Shown here: one piece after another, positions 22,841 to 34,947 of the stretch
Numbering within the stretch: position 1 is the stretch's first letter
How the letters are laid out: every line of letters begins with the position of its first letter
Origin: Calamus simplicifolius
Taxonomy: Eukaryota > Streptophyta > Magnoliopsida > Arecales > Arecaceae
Assembly (NCBI GenBank): GCA_900491605.1
Contig: UESW01000047.1
Location: 80,529 to 144,528, forward strand
Length of the DNA stretch: 64,000 nucleotides
Direction of reading: 5' to 3'
The notes under the pieces: generated by a model
Told to the model about the DNA's origin: nothing
Database searches by the model: none
What the model saw: the letters and a program-made list of their open reading frames with translations, nothing else
Translations under genes and position numbers: made by a program

Positions 22841-23604
22841 ATAGTTAGGGCTTAATTTTAATTCACGTTATTATCAGTATATCATCTGTTAATTGGATTG
22901 TTTCTGCTTGTATACACATCAAAAAATTATGAAATTTATTTCTCTAGATTTGTTATAATTTAAAGTATTTTTATTATTTTGTAATAATTTAATTCGATAT
23001 GTGAGAAAAAAAAAAAAAATTCTGAGATTTATTGCTATTTACAGATTTCTGGATTAGGGTTTATGTTTTACATGTCATTCATCTGCATTAAATTACTCTT
23101 AAGGGCTTTCATTGATGTCAGATAAGGGAGGGATTGAGACCCCTTCCTTGGCCCAAAACAACCACCCGTGCATTCCGATCTTAAGCCTCTAATCTAAAAC
23201 TGAGTAGCAACTTAATTGATATTTGCCCTAGAAGGCTAGGGACACCAACAGTCGGTTTAGTGTACTAGAGGAGACTAGTACAAATCAATCTGGCATGTGC
23301 TCTGAAATTGGTGTCTAGAAGGGAGGTCAAATGTCAAATGACTTAAGCAGAGTGTTTGTGTTATTCTAATTAGGCACCTGCAATTTGCGGGACGAGCCTC
23401 CCCCCTTCCACCTGTCCCAACTGGCCAATTGAAGAGTTACTGTTAGATTGGCTTGCATTAAGCCAAATCCTTTACTTTGGATGACTAGGTCTAGCATACC
23501 ATTGTCTGAGTCAGTCTGAGTCTTGTATGCTTGATTGTGCTTGCATGTGCACTAGATCAGGAGCATCTTTTCGCCCGTCACCACCTCCATTACAGGCTGA
23601 ACCC
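22841..23604 (+). other. Chromovirus untranslated leader
   Basis: About 760 bp between the primer site and the gag start, AT-rich then mixed; no coding motif recognised. Confidence 0.6.
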
Positions 23605-24945
23605 ATGGCTAATCAAAGCATTGATGATCACTTAAGGATTATCACTGAACAACTAGCCCAAATGAACCAAGACATCAAGCAACTGAGGCTAGATTAGGGT
23701 CCAGGTTCGATCAAGTCGAAACTAGGTTGGGCATCCTAGAAGAAGCCCGTGAGCCCCACACTAAGTCTGATCATGAGACCCCACCTCATCCTATGAGAGC
23801 CCAACAGCCTAACCTCTACATAAGGCCAAACCCTAGGAGACCACTTCGACCTGATCTAGTCCTAGATGTCCTCCCTAGGAGACCCAATTATGAGGCAGTA
23901 GACCAAGAAAAAAGAGCCCTTAGAAGTGTCAGACTTGAAGCACCTACTTTCGATGTCTCTATGGACCCTAAGGACTACCTAGATTGGAAGGAAGGGATGG
24001 ACCAGTACTTTTACTAGTATGACATGTCTGAAGAGCGTAAGTTTAAGTTTGCCAAGCTCAAGTTAGTATGACAGGCTAGGTTATACTGGGCCACTTTAGA
24101 GCGAAGGCAATTATTAGAGGGAAGAGACCCCATAGTCACCTGGCACGCCATGAAGGCTAGACTTAGGTCCAATTATGTCCCCACATCGTATGAACAGAGC
24201 ATATTGGACCAGTGGTAGGGATTAATTCAGGGTAGTAAAACTGTAAATGAATACATTGCTACATTCCAAGAGTATACCATAAGGTGTAATATCGTTCAGT
24301 CTGAGAAAGTCACCCTATCCAAGTTTAGGTATGGCCTAAGAGCAGATATTCAAAGAGAACTCTACCTAAGAAGGGTACACGATTTAGAAGAAGCTTACCA
24401 AGTTGCTAGGGATTATGAACGTTTTCAGAGAGGGCCACCCTATCATAGATCAGAGGCTACCAAGAGCCCTAACCCATATCCAGGATCTCGCCAGGCCTCC
24501 CAGACCTACCCAGTACTCAGACCCCCGCCAGACTTTTCGAGTCAACCCAACACTAGCAGACCCAGTACAAGCCGAACTGAGTTGAGTCAACCCCAAAATA
24601 GTAGCCCTATACTCCAGAGAGAGGATAAGGGCAAATCTGTAGAGGTCCAAAGAAATTCCAACCCCCAGATCAAATGCTTTAAATGCAACAAACCAGGACA
24701 TATGATCAGCCAGTGCCCCATCAGATCCCTTTATATAGATGAGTTACCTGAGACTGAATCCGAGTCCCTAGTTGAGCCTGAGGGAGAGGTCTATGAGGTT
24801 GATACCCATCTGATAGATGAGTACGATGGAGAGGAGGAAACATTTGAGTCTGAAGACCTACTAGGAGTGGTTAGATGTATTTTGACCCAGACTCAAACTA
24901 AGGACCAGGAAGATTGGCGTAGGACTAATCCTACAGACTTTTGTT
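23605..24945 (+). pseudogene. Chromovirus gag, with nonsense codons
   Basis: Begins MANQSIDDHLRIITEQLAQM (ATG 23605), a helical N-terminus, then hits TAG within about 30 codons. The frame continues after a shift: PTFDVSMDPKDYLDWKEGMD (start of retrotrans_gag), stops at YFY*YDMSEE (TAG), LV*QARLYW (TGA) and QW*GLIQG (TAG), then the zinc knuckle CFKCNKPGHMISQC near 24673 and an acidic tail. The stops sit where related gag proteins usually have Trp. This was a full-length nucleocapsid polyprotein, now inactivated. Confidence 0.88.
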
Positions 24946-25409
24946 AAGATAGGGGATAAGGTGCTCAAGATCATAGTGAATAGCGGGAGTTGTGTCAATG
25001 CCATCTCTACCAATACAGTTAAGTCATTAGGATTGACCACAGTTCCCCATCCTAGTCCCTATAAGGTCTCGTGGTAGATTCCACCTCTATCCCAATCAAG
25101 TCCAGATGCCAAATACTAATCAAATTGCAAAATTATGAGGAAAAGGTCTGGTGCGATGTAATTCCTATGGGTATTAGTAGTATTATATTAGGTCGACCTT
25201 GGCTTTACGATCACGATGCCACCTTGTTTGGTCGATCCAACATCTGCTCTTTTAAACACAATGGGAACAAGTATGTGATACATCCAACTCTACCTAGGGA
25301 CCCAATCAAGAAAGGATCTAGCAACCTTAAGGATAGCAAGCCAAGAGTTAATCTGATTAAAGCTAAGGAATTAGAAAAGGACATCACTGAGGGTAATCCT
25401 GTTTGAATT
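24946..25409 (+). pseudogene. Chromovirus aspartic protease remnant
   Basis: The active-site motif reads IVNSGSCVNAIS (NSGS at 24979-24990), where functional retropepsins have D-S/T-G. The catalytic Asp is replaced by Asn, so this copy is catalytically dead even apart from frame breaks. Downstream, ISSIILGRPWLYDHDA is the conserved C-terminal protease motif (ILGRPWL). A TAG at about 25076 interrupts the frame (VSW expected). Confidence 0.85.
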
Positions 25410-26800
25410 TTGACCACTAAAGAGATCTATGAATCAGTCCAAAAGGAACAACCCCCAGAAGTAATTGAGATCCTAGAGGAGTTTAAGGATGTATTCCCTG
25501 AAGAATTTCCTGATCAGTTACCATCCCTGAGAAACATCCAACATGCCATTGACCTGATCCTAGGATCCACACTCCCAAACCTTCCCCATTATAGAATGAA
25601 CCCCACTGAGCATCAAGAACTATAAAAACAAGTGGAGAATTACTTAGGAAAGGTTTCATTAGGGAGAGCTTAAGTTATTGTGCATTTCCTGCACTATTAA
25701 CCCCTAAGAAGGATGGTACCTGAGAATATGCATGGACAGTAGGCCATCAACAAAATCACTATCAAGTATAGGTTCTCTATCCCCAGACTAGATGACATGT
25801 TGGACATGATGGCGGTACCACTATCTTTTCCAAAATAGACCTTAAGAGTAGCTACCATCAAGTTAGAATTAGACCAGGGGATGAGTGGAAGACTGCATTT
25901 AAGACTAGAGATGGTCTGTTTGAGTGGATCGTGATGCCTTTTGGCTATCAAACGCACCTAGCACATTCATGAGAATCATGACCCAGGTCCTGAAAGAGTA
26001 CATGGGAAAATTCTTAGTGGTCTATTTTGATGATATATTAATTTATAGCAAGACCAAAGAGGACCATCTTAACCATCTCAGATTAATCTGTCAGACCCTT
26101 AGAGAGAATAGCCTATATGCAAACCTTAAGAAGTGTGATTTCATGATGCATAGGGTTATCTTTCTAGGTTTTGTGGTAACCCCAGAAGGTGTTTCAGCGG
26201 ATTCTGAAAAGGTTAGATCAGTCGTAAAGTGGCCGGTACCCATGAACATCCACGATGTCTGCAGCTTCCATGGCCTAGCAACCTTTTACAAGAGATTCAT
26301 TAGGGGATTTAGCACCATTGTTGCACCCATCACTGATTGTATTAGGAAGGGTAATTTTGAGTGGACTAAGTCAGCTAATAAGGCCTTCCTAGAGCTTAAG
26401 GATAGGATGACTCATGCACCCATACTTAGACTTTTAGACTTTTCTAAGGTGTTTGAGGTTGCGTGCGATGCGTCGGGAGTAGGCATAGGTGGAGTGTTAA
26501 GCCAAGAAAATCACCCCATAGCTTTCTTTAGTGAAAAACTAAATGAAGCTAAACTTAGATATTCTACCTATGATAAGGAATTCTATGCGGTAGTACAAGC
26601 CCTTAAGTATTGGAGACATTACTTACTACCGTAGGAGTTTGTCTTATTTTCTGATCATAAGGCACTCTGATTTCTGAACTCCCGAAAGAAGCTAAATTCT
26701 AGGCACGGCAAATGGGTTGAATACATTCAGGCATACACTTTTGTCCTAAAACACCGTGCTGGTATAGAAAATAAGGTAGCAGATGCCCTAAGCCATAAGT
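25410..26800 (+). pseudogene. Chromovirus reverse transcriptase and RNase H remnant
   Basis: The RT N-terminus is broken across frames (KEQPPEVIEILEEFKDVFPE, then PLTPKKDG-like text near 25700). From 25924 a frame of 236 codons carries SNAPSTFMRIMTQVLKEYMG, the catalytic VVYFDDILIYSKT, FLGFVVTPEGV and the RNase H start (EVACDASGVGIGGVLSQE, then STYDKEFYAVVQALKYWRHY). A stop at 26634 and further changes break the RNase H end (SDHKAL and the ...NKVADALS motif near 26780). YFDD and the first RNase H Asp are intact. Confidence 0.9.
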
Positions 26801-28163
26801 CTTTGTTGTTGAGTACTGTTAGCACTGAAGTTATAGGATTCGACCGGATAAAAGATGAGTATAAGACCTGTCATGACTTTGGTAAAATTTATAAGATCCT
26901 TCAGCTAGGGCCATCCAGTACCAGTGGAGATTATACCATCCAGGATGGTTACCTTTTTAGGGGCAATAGACTTTGTATCCCTAGGACGTCACTTAGAGAA
27001 TTTCTAGTCTGGGAAATGCATGCTGGGGGATTAGCTGGTCATTTTGAAAGAGATAAGACTATTCTAGCGATAGAGGATCAATTTTACTGGCCAGGATTAA
27101 AAAGGCTCGTTGCCCTGATAATAGCCCGATGTCGAACTTGTGCCGTTGCAAAATAGCAGAAGCAGAACACCAGTCTATATACTCCTTTACCAATGCCTGA
27201 TCGTCCTTGGCAAGACCTTAGTATGACTTCATTCTAGGATTACCTAAAACCCAGAAGAAGCACAACTCCATCTTTGTAGTGGTCGATAGGTTCTCTAAGA
27301 TGGCTCATTTCATCCCTTGTTCGCAAATCTTTGACGCGTCTAAGGTAGCCCGACTTTTCTTAGATAGCATGGTCAAGCTTCGTGGCCTACCTAAGACCAT
27401 TGTTTCTGATAGGGATGTTAGGTTCACCAGCTACTTTTGAAAAATGCTATGGCATCTGTTAGGGACCAAACTTAATTTTTCCACAGCCTTTCACCCCCAA
27501 ATGGATGGGCAAACTGAAGTGGTGAACCGTAGTCTAGGAAATCTTCTTAGGTGCCTTGTAGGCAAACACCTAGGAACATGGGATTTATTACTACCTCGTG
27601 CAGAGTTCGCTTATAATAGCTCAGTGAACAGGTCCACAGGCAAGAGTCCATTTGAGATAGTCCATAGGTACAAGCCTAATCGTCCACTTGATCTAATTCC
27701 TTTACCCCTCCACACATGAGTCTCAGAGTCCGCACAAGCATTTGCACAGCATATCAAAGACTTACATAAGGACATTAGCCAGAAAATAAATCTAAGTAAT
27801 GAAACTTATAAAAGACTGGCTAACTTTCGAAGAAGAGCCAAAGAGTTCGATGTAGGGGATTATGTCATGGTTAGGCTTAGGCCTGAACGGTTCCCACTAG
27901 GTACCATTAAGAAACTTCACGCTCGTGGAGCTGGTCCCTTTAAAATAATAGAGAAGGTAGGACCCAATGCCTATGTGCTAGATCTACCCTCGGATTGGGG
28001 CATTAGCTCTACCTTCAATATTGCAGACCTAGTAGAATATAGGGAACCGGCAGCGATTCCTAGTAAGTACTTTGGACCTAACCCTCCTTTTATGAGCGAA
28101 CCTACCCAAGAGTGTCCACCATCAATTTTACCTAAGCAAGAAGAGGGATCGAGCGTATCCTAG
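26801..28163 (+). pseudogene. Chromovirus integrase remnant
   Basis: The zinc-binding HHCC domain is well preserved (HAGGLAGHFERDKTI, FYWPGLKRLV, CRTCAVAK near 27016-27156). The core is fragmented (VVDRFSKMAHF in one frame, SDRDVRF in another) and then reads FHPQMDGQTEVVNRSLGNLL and PFEIVHRYKPNRPLDL. A GPY/F-type segment follows (GAGPFKIIEKVGPNAYVLDL, then FNIADLVEY) up to 28163. At least four frame breaks. It belongs with the chromodomain that follows in the next frame. Confidence 0.9.
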
Positions 28164-28390
28164 ACGATCAAGCCATTACGATCCGAAACTGCGGTTATCA
28201 ACGCTACCTGATCCGATGGCAGGATCGCTCCGAATCTGATGATTCATGGATTACTCGAAAGGACCTACAACACCTTGACCCAGACCTACTAGAGAGATAC
28301 CAGAGTCAGAATGACCATACTCGACGGGGTCGAGTTCTTCCCACCCCGGAGAATTGGTGCGGGCACCAGGATCAAGCAGAGGATTCTTAA
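28148..28390 (+). pseudogene. Chromodomain at the integrase C-terminus
   Basis: In the frame offset from the integrase tail the text reads IERILDDQAITIRN, YQRYLIRWQDRSESDDSWI and LDPDLLERYQSQ, the fold signature of a chromodomain (aromatic cage positions YLIRW and W of DDSWI are present). Chromodomains of this class direct integration to marked chromatin. The open frame continues through 28355 into the 3' LTR and stops at TAA 28388-28390, so the original pol C-terminus overlapped the LTR by about 36 bases. Confidence 0.85.
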
Positions 28391-29695
28391 CCCTCTGTGG
28401 ATATCTGATTAGTTATGATTCAAGTCTTGAGTTGGAAATAAAGTTTAGTTTATTTTGAGTCTCGTCCAGTTCATTTTATTCTAAATTGAGTCATATCCAG
28501 TTCAGTTTATTTTAATATGAGTCCTATAGTAAGTTCATCAGCTTACAAGAGGAGACATCAGTATTGGAGCAGAAGACAAGGCCATCACAATCAGACAGAG
28601 CAGCTGCTAAATTCAAGTTGGTGTCACACCTACTTCAAGCAGCCCACATGCCACCTAGCAGAGCAAGCAACCTTTTCGATCTGGATGATCATTTTCCTCA
28701 TCTGGCCGATGCTATTTTATGCCAAATTAAGCTATCGCTGATTGCATCTAGAAGATCACCTTCCTCATCTAGATACTGCAGATTTCATGCCAAATTATGC
28801 TGCCGCTGATTGCATCTCAATCATATCTAGAAGATCACCTGTCTCATCTGGACGCCACAGATTTCATGCCGAATCCAGCTGCCGCTGATTGCATCTAGAA
28901 GATCACCTTCCTCATCTGGATGCGGCAGATTTTATGCCAAATTTGATTAGGGTGCCTTTTTTCTTTTCTCTCTTTCCATATCTGTATTTTCTTGGGCCTC
29001 AAGTCTCTTGCTCTATAAAAGAGACCCTCTTGTATGAATGATGTATCTTTATTATTAATCAATCAATCCAAGTTTTGAGTTATTGTGATTTTTGTTAATT
29101 GGTTCTCTGGTGCTCTTGTTTTCCTCCTTCTACGTGTGCCAACATCCCAAGTCTCCAGGAGAAACCCTGGCCACCACCTTTGTCTTCCAATAGTGGACGC
29201 CCAAGAGCCCTTGGCCGGCCTTCCCTTTTCTCTACTCCTTCCTTGTCTCTTTGCCTCTATTCTAAATTTTCTCTATTATTCTTTAACCCTTGTATGGTGA
29301 TCTTGCAGATCCCTTAGTAGCCACGAATCTAGAATTCAAGGTGATCGTCATCCAGGTCAGCGGATATTGGCCGCAGATCCGTGGGCTCAAGGCTCGATCA
29401 TCTAGGATGCATCCGCCAGGCAGAGTAATCCCTTCAACACTTTGATCTTTCCCCTCTTGCCAGGTACACCCCTCTAATCTACTAGTAACTTTATTATAGG
29501 AGAGCAAGCCCTACCGGGGCTTCTTAGCCTCGGCAGTCCTTCTTCTTTATTTTTTAGGAACTGTTTCATGTGCGGATTTACTGTGAATTTTTCTGAATCC
29601 CTCTTAGGCTATTACTTTGGAAGAATAATCAACTGCAATTATTAATCATTAAAAAAAAAAAAAAAATTACTTACATGTGAATCGGTCCTGCATCA
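28355..29695 (+). repeat. 3' LTR of the chromovirus
   Basis: 1341 bp, TGGTGCGGGC...TGCATCA. It retains a TATA box (CTATAAAAGAG, about 29012-29022), unlike the 5' LTR. Same internal tandem units at about 28690-28950. Confidence 0.93.
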
Positions 29696-29700
29696 AATAG

Positions 29701-30053
29701 TTCATGAATAACATAGTGGTGATGGAAGTTGAAAGTCAAATTCCTCAAATTGAAGTCTTCTTGCTTTGATCTTGACGAAAGAAGTCATTTCTAGCAATAA
29801 CTCCCATTTAGTGGTGGTTTTGCTTATAGCTCCTTATAGGGTTGATCTATGTGATGATGGTGGACAATGGCAAAACAACACCCTCTTAGATTCAACTGTT
29901 GTAAGAATTTACCCCTCCTAATTTTAGAAAATCTCTTAGAAGTCTTAGCACTCCTTGTGGTTTTTTTTAAAATTTTGGGAGGTGAGAGGGGGGTTGGCGG
30001 AGCAATTCCCGTAAGGACTTCGAAGTCTTGTTTTTTAGAAAGTTAAATTCAAC
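29701..30053. other. Intergenic DNA, nothing recognised
   Basis: Short AT-rich stretch between chromovirus and hAT element, without coding motif. Confidence 0.45.
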
Positions 30054-30061
30054 AAATTAAC

Positions 30062-30931
30062 TAGGGATGGCAATATTTTCCGTTTGGCCGTTTATCCGCC
30101 CGGTACCATTTTTAATGGATCGAGGAATCCCTGGTCTAAATGGCTTAATGGGTAATGGGGATTACTTGTTAATGGCTAAACAGGTAAATAGCCCGGGGAT
30201 GGTATTCTCTGCCCCATCCCCATTTATCCATCCCCATCCCTGTTAGCTTTAATATAATATATTTAAATTTTAATAGCTTCGCTTAATCGCTTTTCTTTAT
30301 TTTAAAAAAAAAAGATATCTTTTTATTTTTGCTTCTTAAATTGCCTTTAATAACATCCTTGGCTTGTTATTAGCTTCTTTTAACATTTGAATATATTCTT
30401 TTTTGCAGTTGTTGCGTTGGAAATTTTTATTTTCTCCGTTGTTAATGTTTTCTTTCTCACTTTTGTTCTCTTCTTCCTTATCCAAGAAAGAGAGGATTTT
30501 TTTTTTTTTTTTAAATTTCATTTGTAAACTCCTTTGCTTTCATTTTGAAGACTTTATTTTCACTTCTAAAAAAAAATAGAGCATCAGATGTTTCAACTTT
30601 CAATAAACTCGGCAAGTCAGATTGAGGGAGAGTTAATTCAAAGAAAAAATGGGCAGTCGTTAGAAGTTAATTCAAAGAGCTTCATCAGATTTTTCTATTA
30701 GTATTTTCTTAATTTTCTTAATAAATTATAAATTTAATAAAATAATTTTATTTTTTTATATAAACGGCCAAACAGGTACCTAGTGGATATCCGTTTACTC
30801 GGCCGAGTATCTCCATCTTCGCCCCGTTAACTATAATGGCTTAATGGAGCAGAAAACAGAAATATTTTTTCTAACAGGAACGAAGACCGGTATAGGCTGC
30901 CCCGGGCCATCCCCGGCCGTTTCTATCCCTA
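30062..30931. mobile_element. Non-autonomous hAT DNA transposon
   Basis: 870 bp flanked by a perfect 8-bp target duplication AAATTAAC (30054-30061, 30932-30939). The ends are TAGGGATGGCAA and TTTCTATCCCTA, imperfect inverted repeats of the hAT type. The interior has subterminal CCCCATCCCC/GGGGATGG-type motifs and AT-rich filler, with no transposase frame. It needs a transposase in trans. Confidence 0.9.
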
Positions 30932-30939
30932 AAATTAAC

Positions 30940-32890
30940 TACCTTGTACAACCTCTTGTTTGAATGATTAGTAGCCAACTACACTTACTCCAAATGTTCG
31001 TGTACAATTTGTTTGTTGGATTTTGGTCGATGTATCACCATTAGCCATATTGATCAATCTATGTTAAGTTTATGTGTAAATATTTATAATCTACTGAGTT
31101 GTTATAAAATCCAATGGAAGGATCACATGTTCTTTGCCTAAGAATACATTCACTCACATTTTGTTTTTGATAATGATACATTAATCCCTCATTTTCAATC
31201 TCTTTTCAGACCTATTCTTGCCTATCAAACTTTAAAACTTCCAATTTTGGTTCACAAACATGCACATTGAAGATAGCATGGTTAAGAATTAAAATTTATG
31301 CTAGATTTTCCATGGACAAGACTTGTGTTCCTTGGTCTGCACCCCTCTCCCTGGTTTGTGTTGGCAATAGGGCCTAGGATCAAACCTAGATTAGAAAAGG
31401 TGAGATTCCCACCACCATATATCTTACAAATACAAAAGCATATATTAGATCTTTCAATAACTTTGGATATTTTGCAAATGTTGAGTAGTATCACCTCACT
31501 CCACAAATCACATCTCATGTGCCAAGAAGGCATGATGGTACTACAACAAGTGGGATGTATGGATCGAAGTCATTTTTTGACATCAATGAAACATGCCAAA
31601 GATTATGCATGTGCTGAGTTTTGATGGAGGGATAATAATGAATTTGCATGTGAAGCATAAAAATATGGTGATATTTCATTGTATTTCTCAAAGGAGAAAA
31701 AAACACCATATCAGCATGCATGGAATTTATGATCTTGTTTTGTACTTGACTTGAGAGTTTATAATATGTCTAATAAGTTAGCTACAAACAAGGCAATAAT
31801 AAAAATTCTGAAGTGCTTACTAATCTTTCTAGCCATCAGTATTATCAAACTTATGTTATTACTCTGGTTTACATGGTTTCTTGGATCATTTATTTGTGCT
31901 CTACATTAAGAACTTTTACTAGTTTGGCCTATTTCTATGGTATTTTACTGTTTTAATTCTACTAATAATTTGTCTAGTCATTGGGATATATGCTTTGCTT
32001 AAATAGAATTGGTTATTCCATGGTTGCCTTCTGGATTGCCATTTTTTGATCAAGATATATTTCAACTATCTTCTTAAAAAAGATGAGATTTCAGTTGGCT
32101 GGTGACTGGAAATGAATAATGGAAACCTGGGTCAATGGCACAATTAAAGGCCTTCAAGTTGAATATCCAGCGAATTTTCGATTGAAGGGTTGTGCTACTA
32201 TACTGAAATATCTAATAACTTAATTTCTTATCAAGGTATCATTTAAGGGAGATTTGGTAGATAATATATAGCCTACATGGCAATCAATGCTTCTAAATGC
32301 AAATTTGGTGCTCAATTTGTTTGATCAGCTGAGGTTGAGTTTCCTAGGGATTCCATATATCATGATTATTTTATTTTTAATATTATATTTATATATTTAT
32401 TGATTATCTTTTTGTTGAGAGGAGGGGCCGTGGAGGCATATGGGCAATTAGGATATTCATAAGTGGATTTTAACTTATTTTAAGCTAAGGGATTGCCTTT
32501 AACATATTAAGCTTATTTGAGCATTTATGAGCCTCAGTTAATGGCTTTCTACCTCCCCTAATCATCAGGACTTCATTTGGATTATCTTGCATTAGTTCCC
32601 ATATTAAACCTTTGTAGTTGCTCTTTCTATGTTGTTTATATCATTTGCTTACCTTTCTTTATGTTAGTTCTCAAATCTATCCCTCTAGTTTTCTACATAT
32701 TTACTGCTATGAAAGTTCATCGTGCCGAGAACCAGTAGTGTTTCAGTGCCAGACTGGTACTAACCAACGATATACCAATCACCTTATACTGAACCAACGA
32801 TATATTGATTAATTGAACCGAAAGGTTCCAACCTATCAACCATCCCATACTGAGCCGAAGTGAGAAGTTCGTCATGGTACGAGGCAATTT
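30940..32890. other. AT-rich intergenic DNA, no gene supported
   Basis: Two overlapping opposed open frames at 31282-31624 lack known domains. The region around 32715-32890 is rich in GGTAC/GTACC-like and CCAACGATATA motifs and may be old TE sequence. Confidence 0.4.
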
Positions 32891-33237
32891 GATATGGTGC
32901 AAAGTCAGTATAAGATTGGAATGGGTAAGAGGAAACGGTTTTGAATTATATAGGATGGTTTAAAGTGGTATTGGTTCTGTACCATTTTAAAATGTTGAAC
33001 TATACCAGTTCCACACAATTATGATTTAGAATGGCCTATACCAAATGGCTCCTAATGATTCGGTTGATATGGTGCAAAGTCAGTATAAGATTGGAATGGG
33101 TAAGAGGAAACGGTTTTGAATTATATAGGATGGTTTAAAGTGGTATTGGTTCTGTACCATTTTAAATGTTGAACTATACCAGTTCCACACAATTATGATT
33201 TAGAATGGCCTATACCAAATGGCTCCTAATGATTCGG
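32891..33237. repeat. 175-bp tandem duplication
   Basis: 32891-33065 is repeated as 33066-33237, differing by one base in an A run plus the junction. It starts GATATGGTGCAAAGTCAG and ends CTAATGATTCGG. Near identity implies a recent duplication. Confidence 0.93.
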
Positions 33238-33240
33238 CAT

Positions 33241-34385
33241 ACCTTGCCCTATCAACATCACCTCTGATATATCCATATGTATAGCATCTAAAAATTCCAG
33301 ACAGTAGAATATAAGTACGTGGCAAACTGATAATAAAGCCTGTTCTTACACTGGTATCGGTGTATTTGACATCTATATCCTGAAGTACCCCATGCATTAT
33401 ATACTTCATTGATTTTGGAGAGAGGTACCTTGACTACAATGGTGTATGATACATTTGCATGCCTTTTATTAGATAGGACTTTATAAATGGTAACTACTTT
33501 AGGCTGCTTTATGTGCTACTTGTCTGGCATTTACAACATGTTCATGCACTGATTAACTTCTTGTTGCAAGACTCTTGACATAAATTTCATCCATCATTTT
33601 TCCCATGAGCTTATGTTTCTATAAGTTTCATACTCGAAGAACCATTAAAATAGTTTGTGTTTATTCCAACCACGCCAGTAAAGGATTAAAAGAGGCTTGT
33701 GTTTTCATCTTTTATTTCTTGTTTTCAAAGGTAATGGGTGGAGGACCAAAGCATCTAAAGAAGCTTGTTTCTTTTAGCTAGTACTTTGTCTATGATTTCT
33801 TGTGCTTTAATCATATAGCATCATTTATCAAATGTTATTGGGTCCTGTAATTATGATGATAAAAAGACAGAAGAACATTATGATAATATTTATCTCCATT
33901 ATGTCATTGCGTTTAATTCCACCTAAAAGAAGCTAAACGCCATGTCTATCTCTGATATACCCTGTGAATGCCAACTGTACTCTTTTATGCTTGAAATTCT
34001 TTTGTCACCACAATGCAGTACGCATGTAAGGCTTTCAGCATTGTTTTAAACAGCTCGGTTGTTCAGATCTAACCTTGATCAGTGTGGTCATATTATATAT
34101 ATACATTCTTCTGATTTATTTATTATGAGTCTTGTATAACTTAATTTGTAACATTTTAAATACTCAGCAAGCTTGTTGGTGCATGGTGTATAGAAATTTC
34201 CTTAACTTTTATGATCCAACATCTCTGCACGGTTAGAACATACGCTTCTTTTTGTGTCATGGTTGTAGTCATGTTGGAAGAGGCAATACCAACTTCGTTC
34301 CCCAATCTTCGATTTTTCTTTCATAGATTTAGGCCATTGATCATATCAAATGCAAAAAGGTAAATCCATAGGATAACTTTTTTTA
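33241..34385. other. AT-rich intergenic DNA, nothing recognised
   Basis: No coding motif or terminal repeat found over this 1.1-kb stretch. Confidence 0.4.
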
Positions 34386-34392
34386 TTCTTAT

Positions 34393-34590
34393 TTGGAGGG
34401 ATAACCGGCTATTCCTGCATTTTCTAGGGAATAAATTGAGGGGATATCCTATGATTAACCATGGTTAACCATGGATTATCCCTTTGGTTAACTTAATTCC
34501 CAGCTATCCCTTATAGTTATGGCTTTTGGGAATAAAAAGGAATATTTCCTGGATATCCCCTCTTATCCCCTATTTCAAATACTACCTAAA
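34393..34590. mobile_element. MITE-like element related to the pair at 37692-38300
   Basis: It shares with 37850-38300 the motifs GGGATAACC, ACCATGGTTAACCATGG, CTATCCCTTATAGTTATGGCTTTTGGGAATAAAAAGGAATATTTCC (as adjacent shorter blocks) and ends CCCTATTTCAAATACTACCTA. Its right end is the inverse of TAGGTAGTGTTTGATAG at 37692. The left end is not clear. Confidence 0.6.
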
Positions 34591-34784
34591 GGTTCATCCA
34601 TTCCCCAGAATCATCTAGCTTGTACAAATTCCTATGGCATCACTTGTGAGTTTTAAAACTTAATGACTATTGCGCTAAGTGCCTTGTGTGGTGTAGATTA
34701 TCATTTTAGCAAATACTTGTATTTGCCCTCACGAATCTACCCATTGTTTCTATCAAGAACGACACATAAATATTATTCTTGATT

Positions 34785-34947
34785 TTTTTAATTATTCAGA
34801 AATGTTGAAGTCCAACGCCTAGTCCACATTTTTTTGAAATTTAACTTTCTGTGTTACTTAAACATTTTTTTAGTTATTCAGAAATGTTGAAGTCCAATGC
34901 CTAGTCCACATTTTCCTGAAATTTAACTTTCTGTGTTACTTGAACAT
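34785..34947. repeat. 82-bp tandem duplication
   Basis: ATTCAGAAATGTTGAAGTCC starts at 34794 and again at 34876. The two copies continue in parallel to TTTCTGTGTTACTT with a few differences. Confidence 0.9.

Larger units (their letters stand above)
21497..29695 (+). mobile_element. Ty3/gypsy chromovirus, complete ends, degenerate
   Basis: LTRs 21497-22825 and 28355-29695 (TGGTGCGGGC...CTGCATCA) are flanked by TSD AATAG (21492-21496, 29696-29700). Primer site TGGTATCAGAGC is at 22829-22840. Domains in order are gag with CCHC knuckle, protease, RT, RNase H, integrase and a C-terminal chromodomain, which defines the chromovirus clade. Many nonsense changes and frameshifts and well-diverged LTRs show it is an old, dead copy. 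Confidence 0.95.

Noticed and set aside
31282..31624. Opposed open frames of 83 and 108 codons
   Set aside because: No recognisable domain, no splice or start support, and AT-rich intergenic surroundings.
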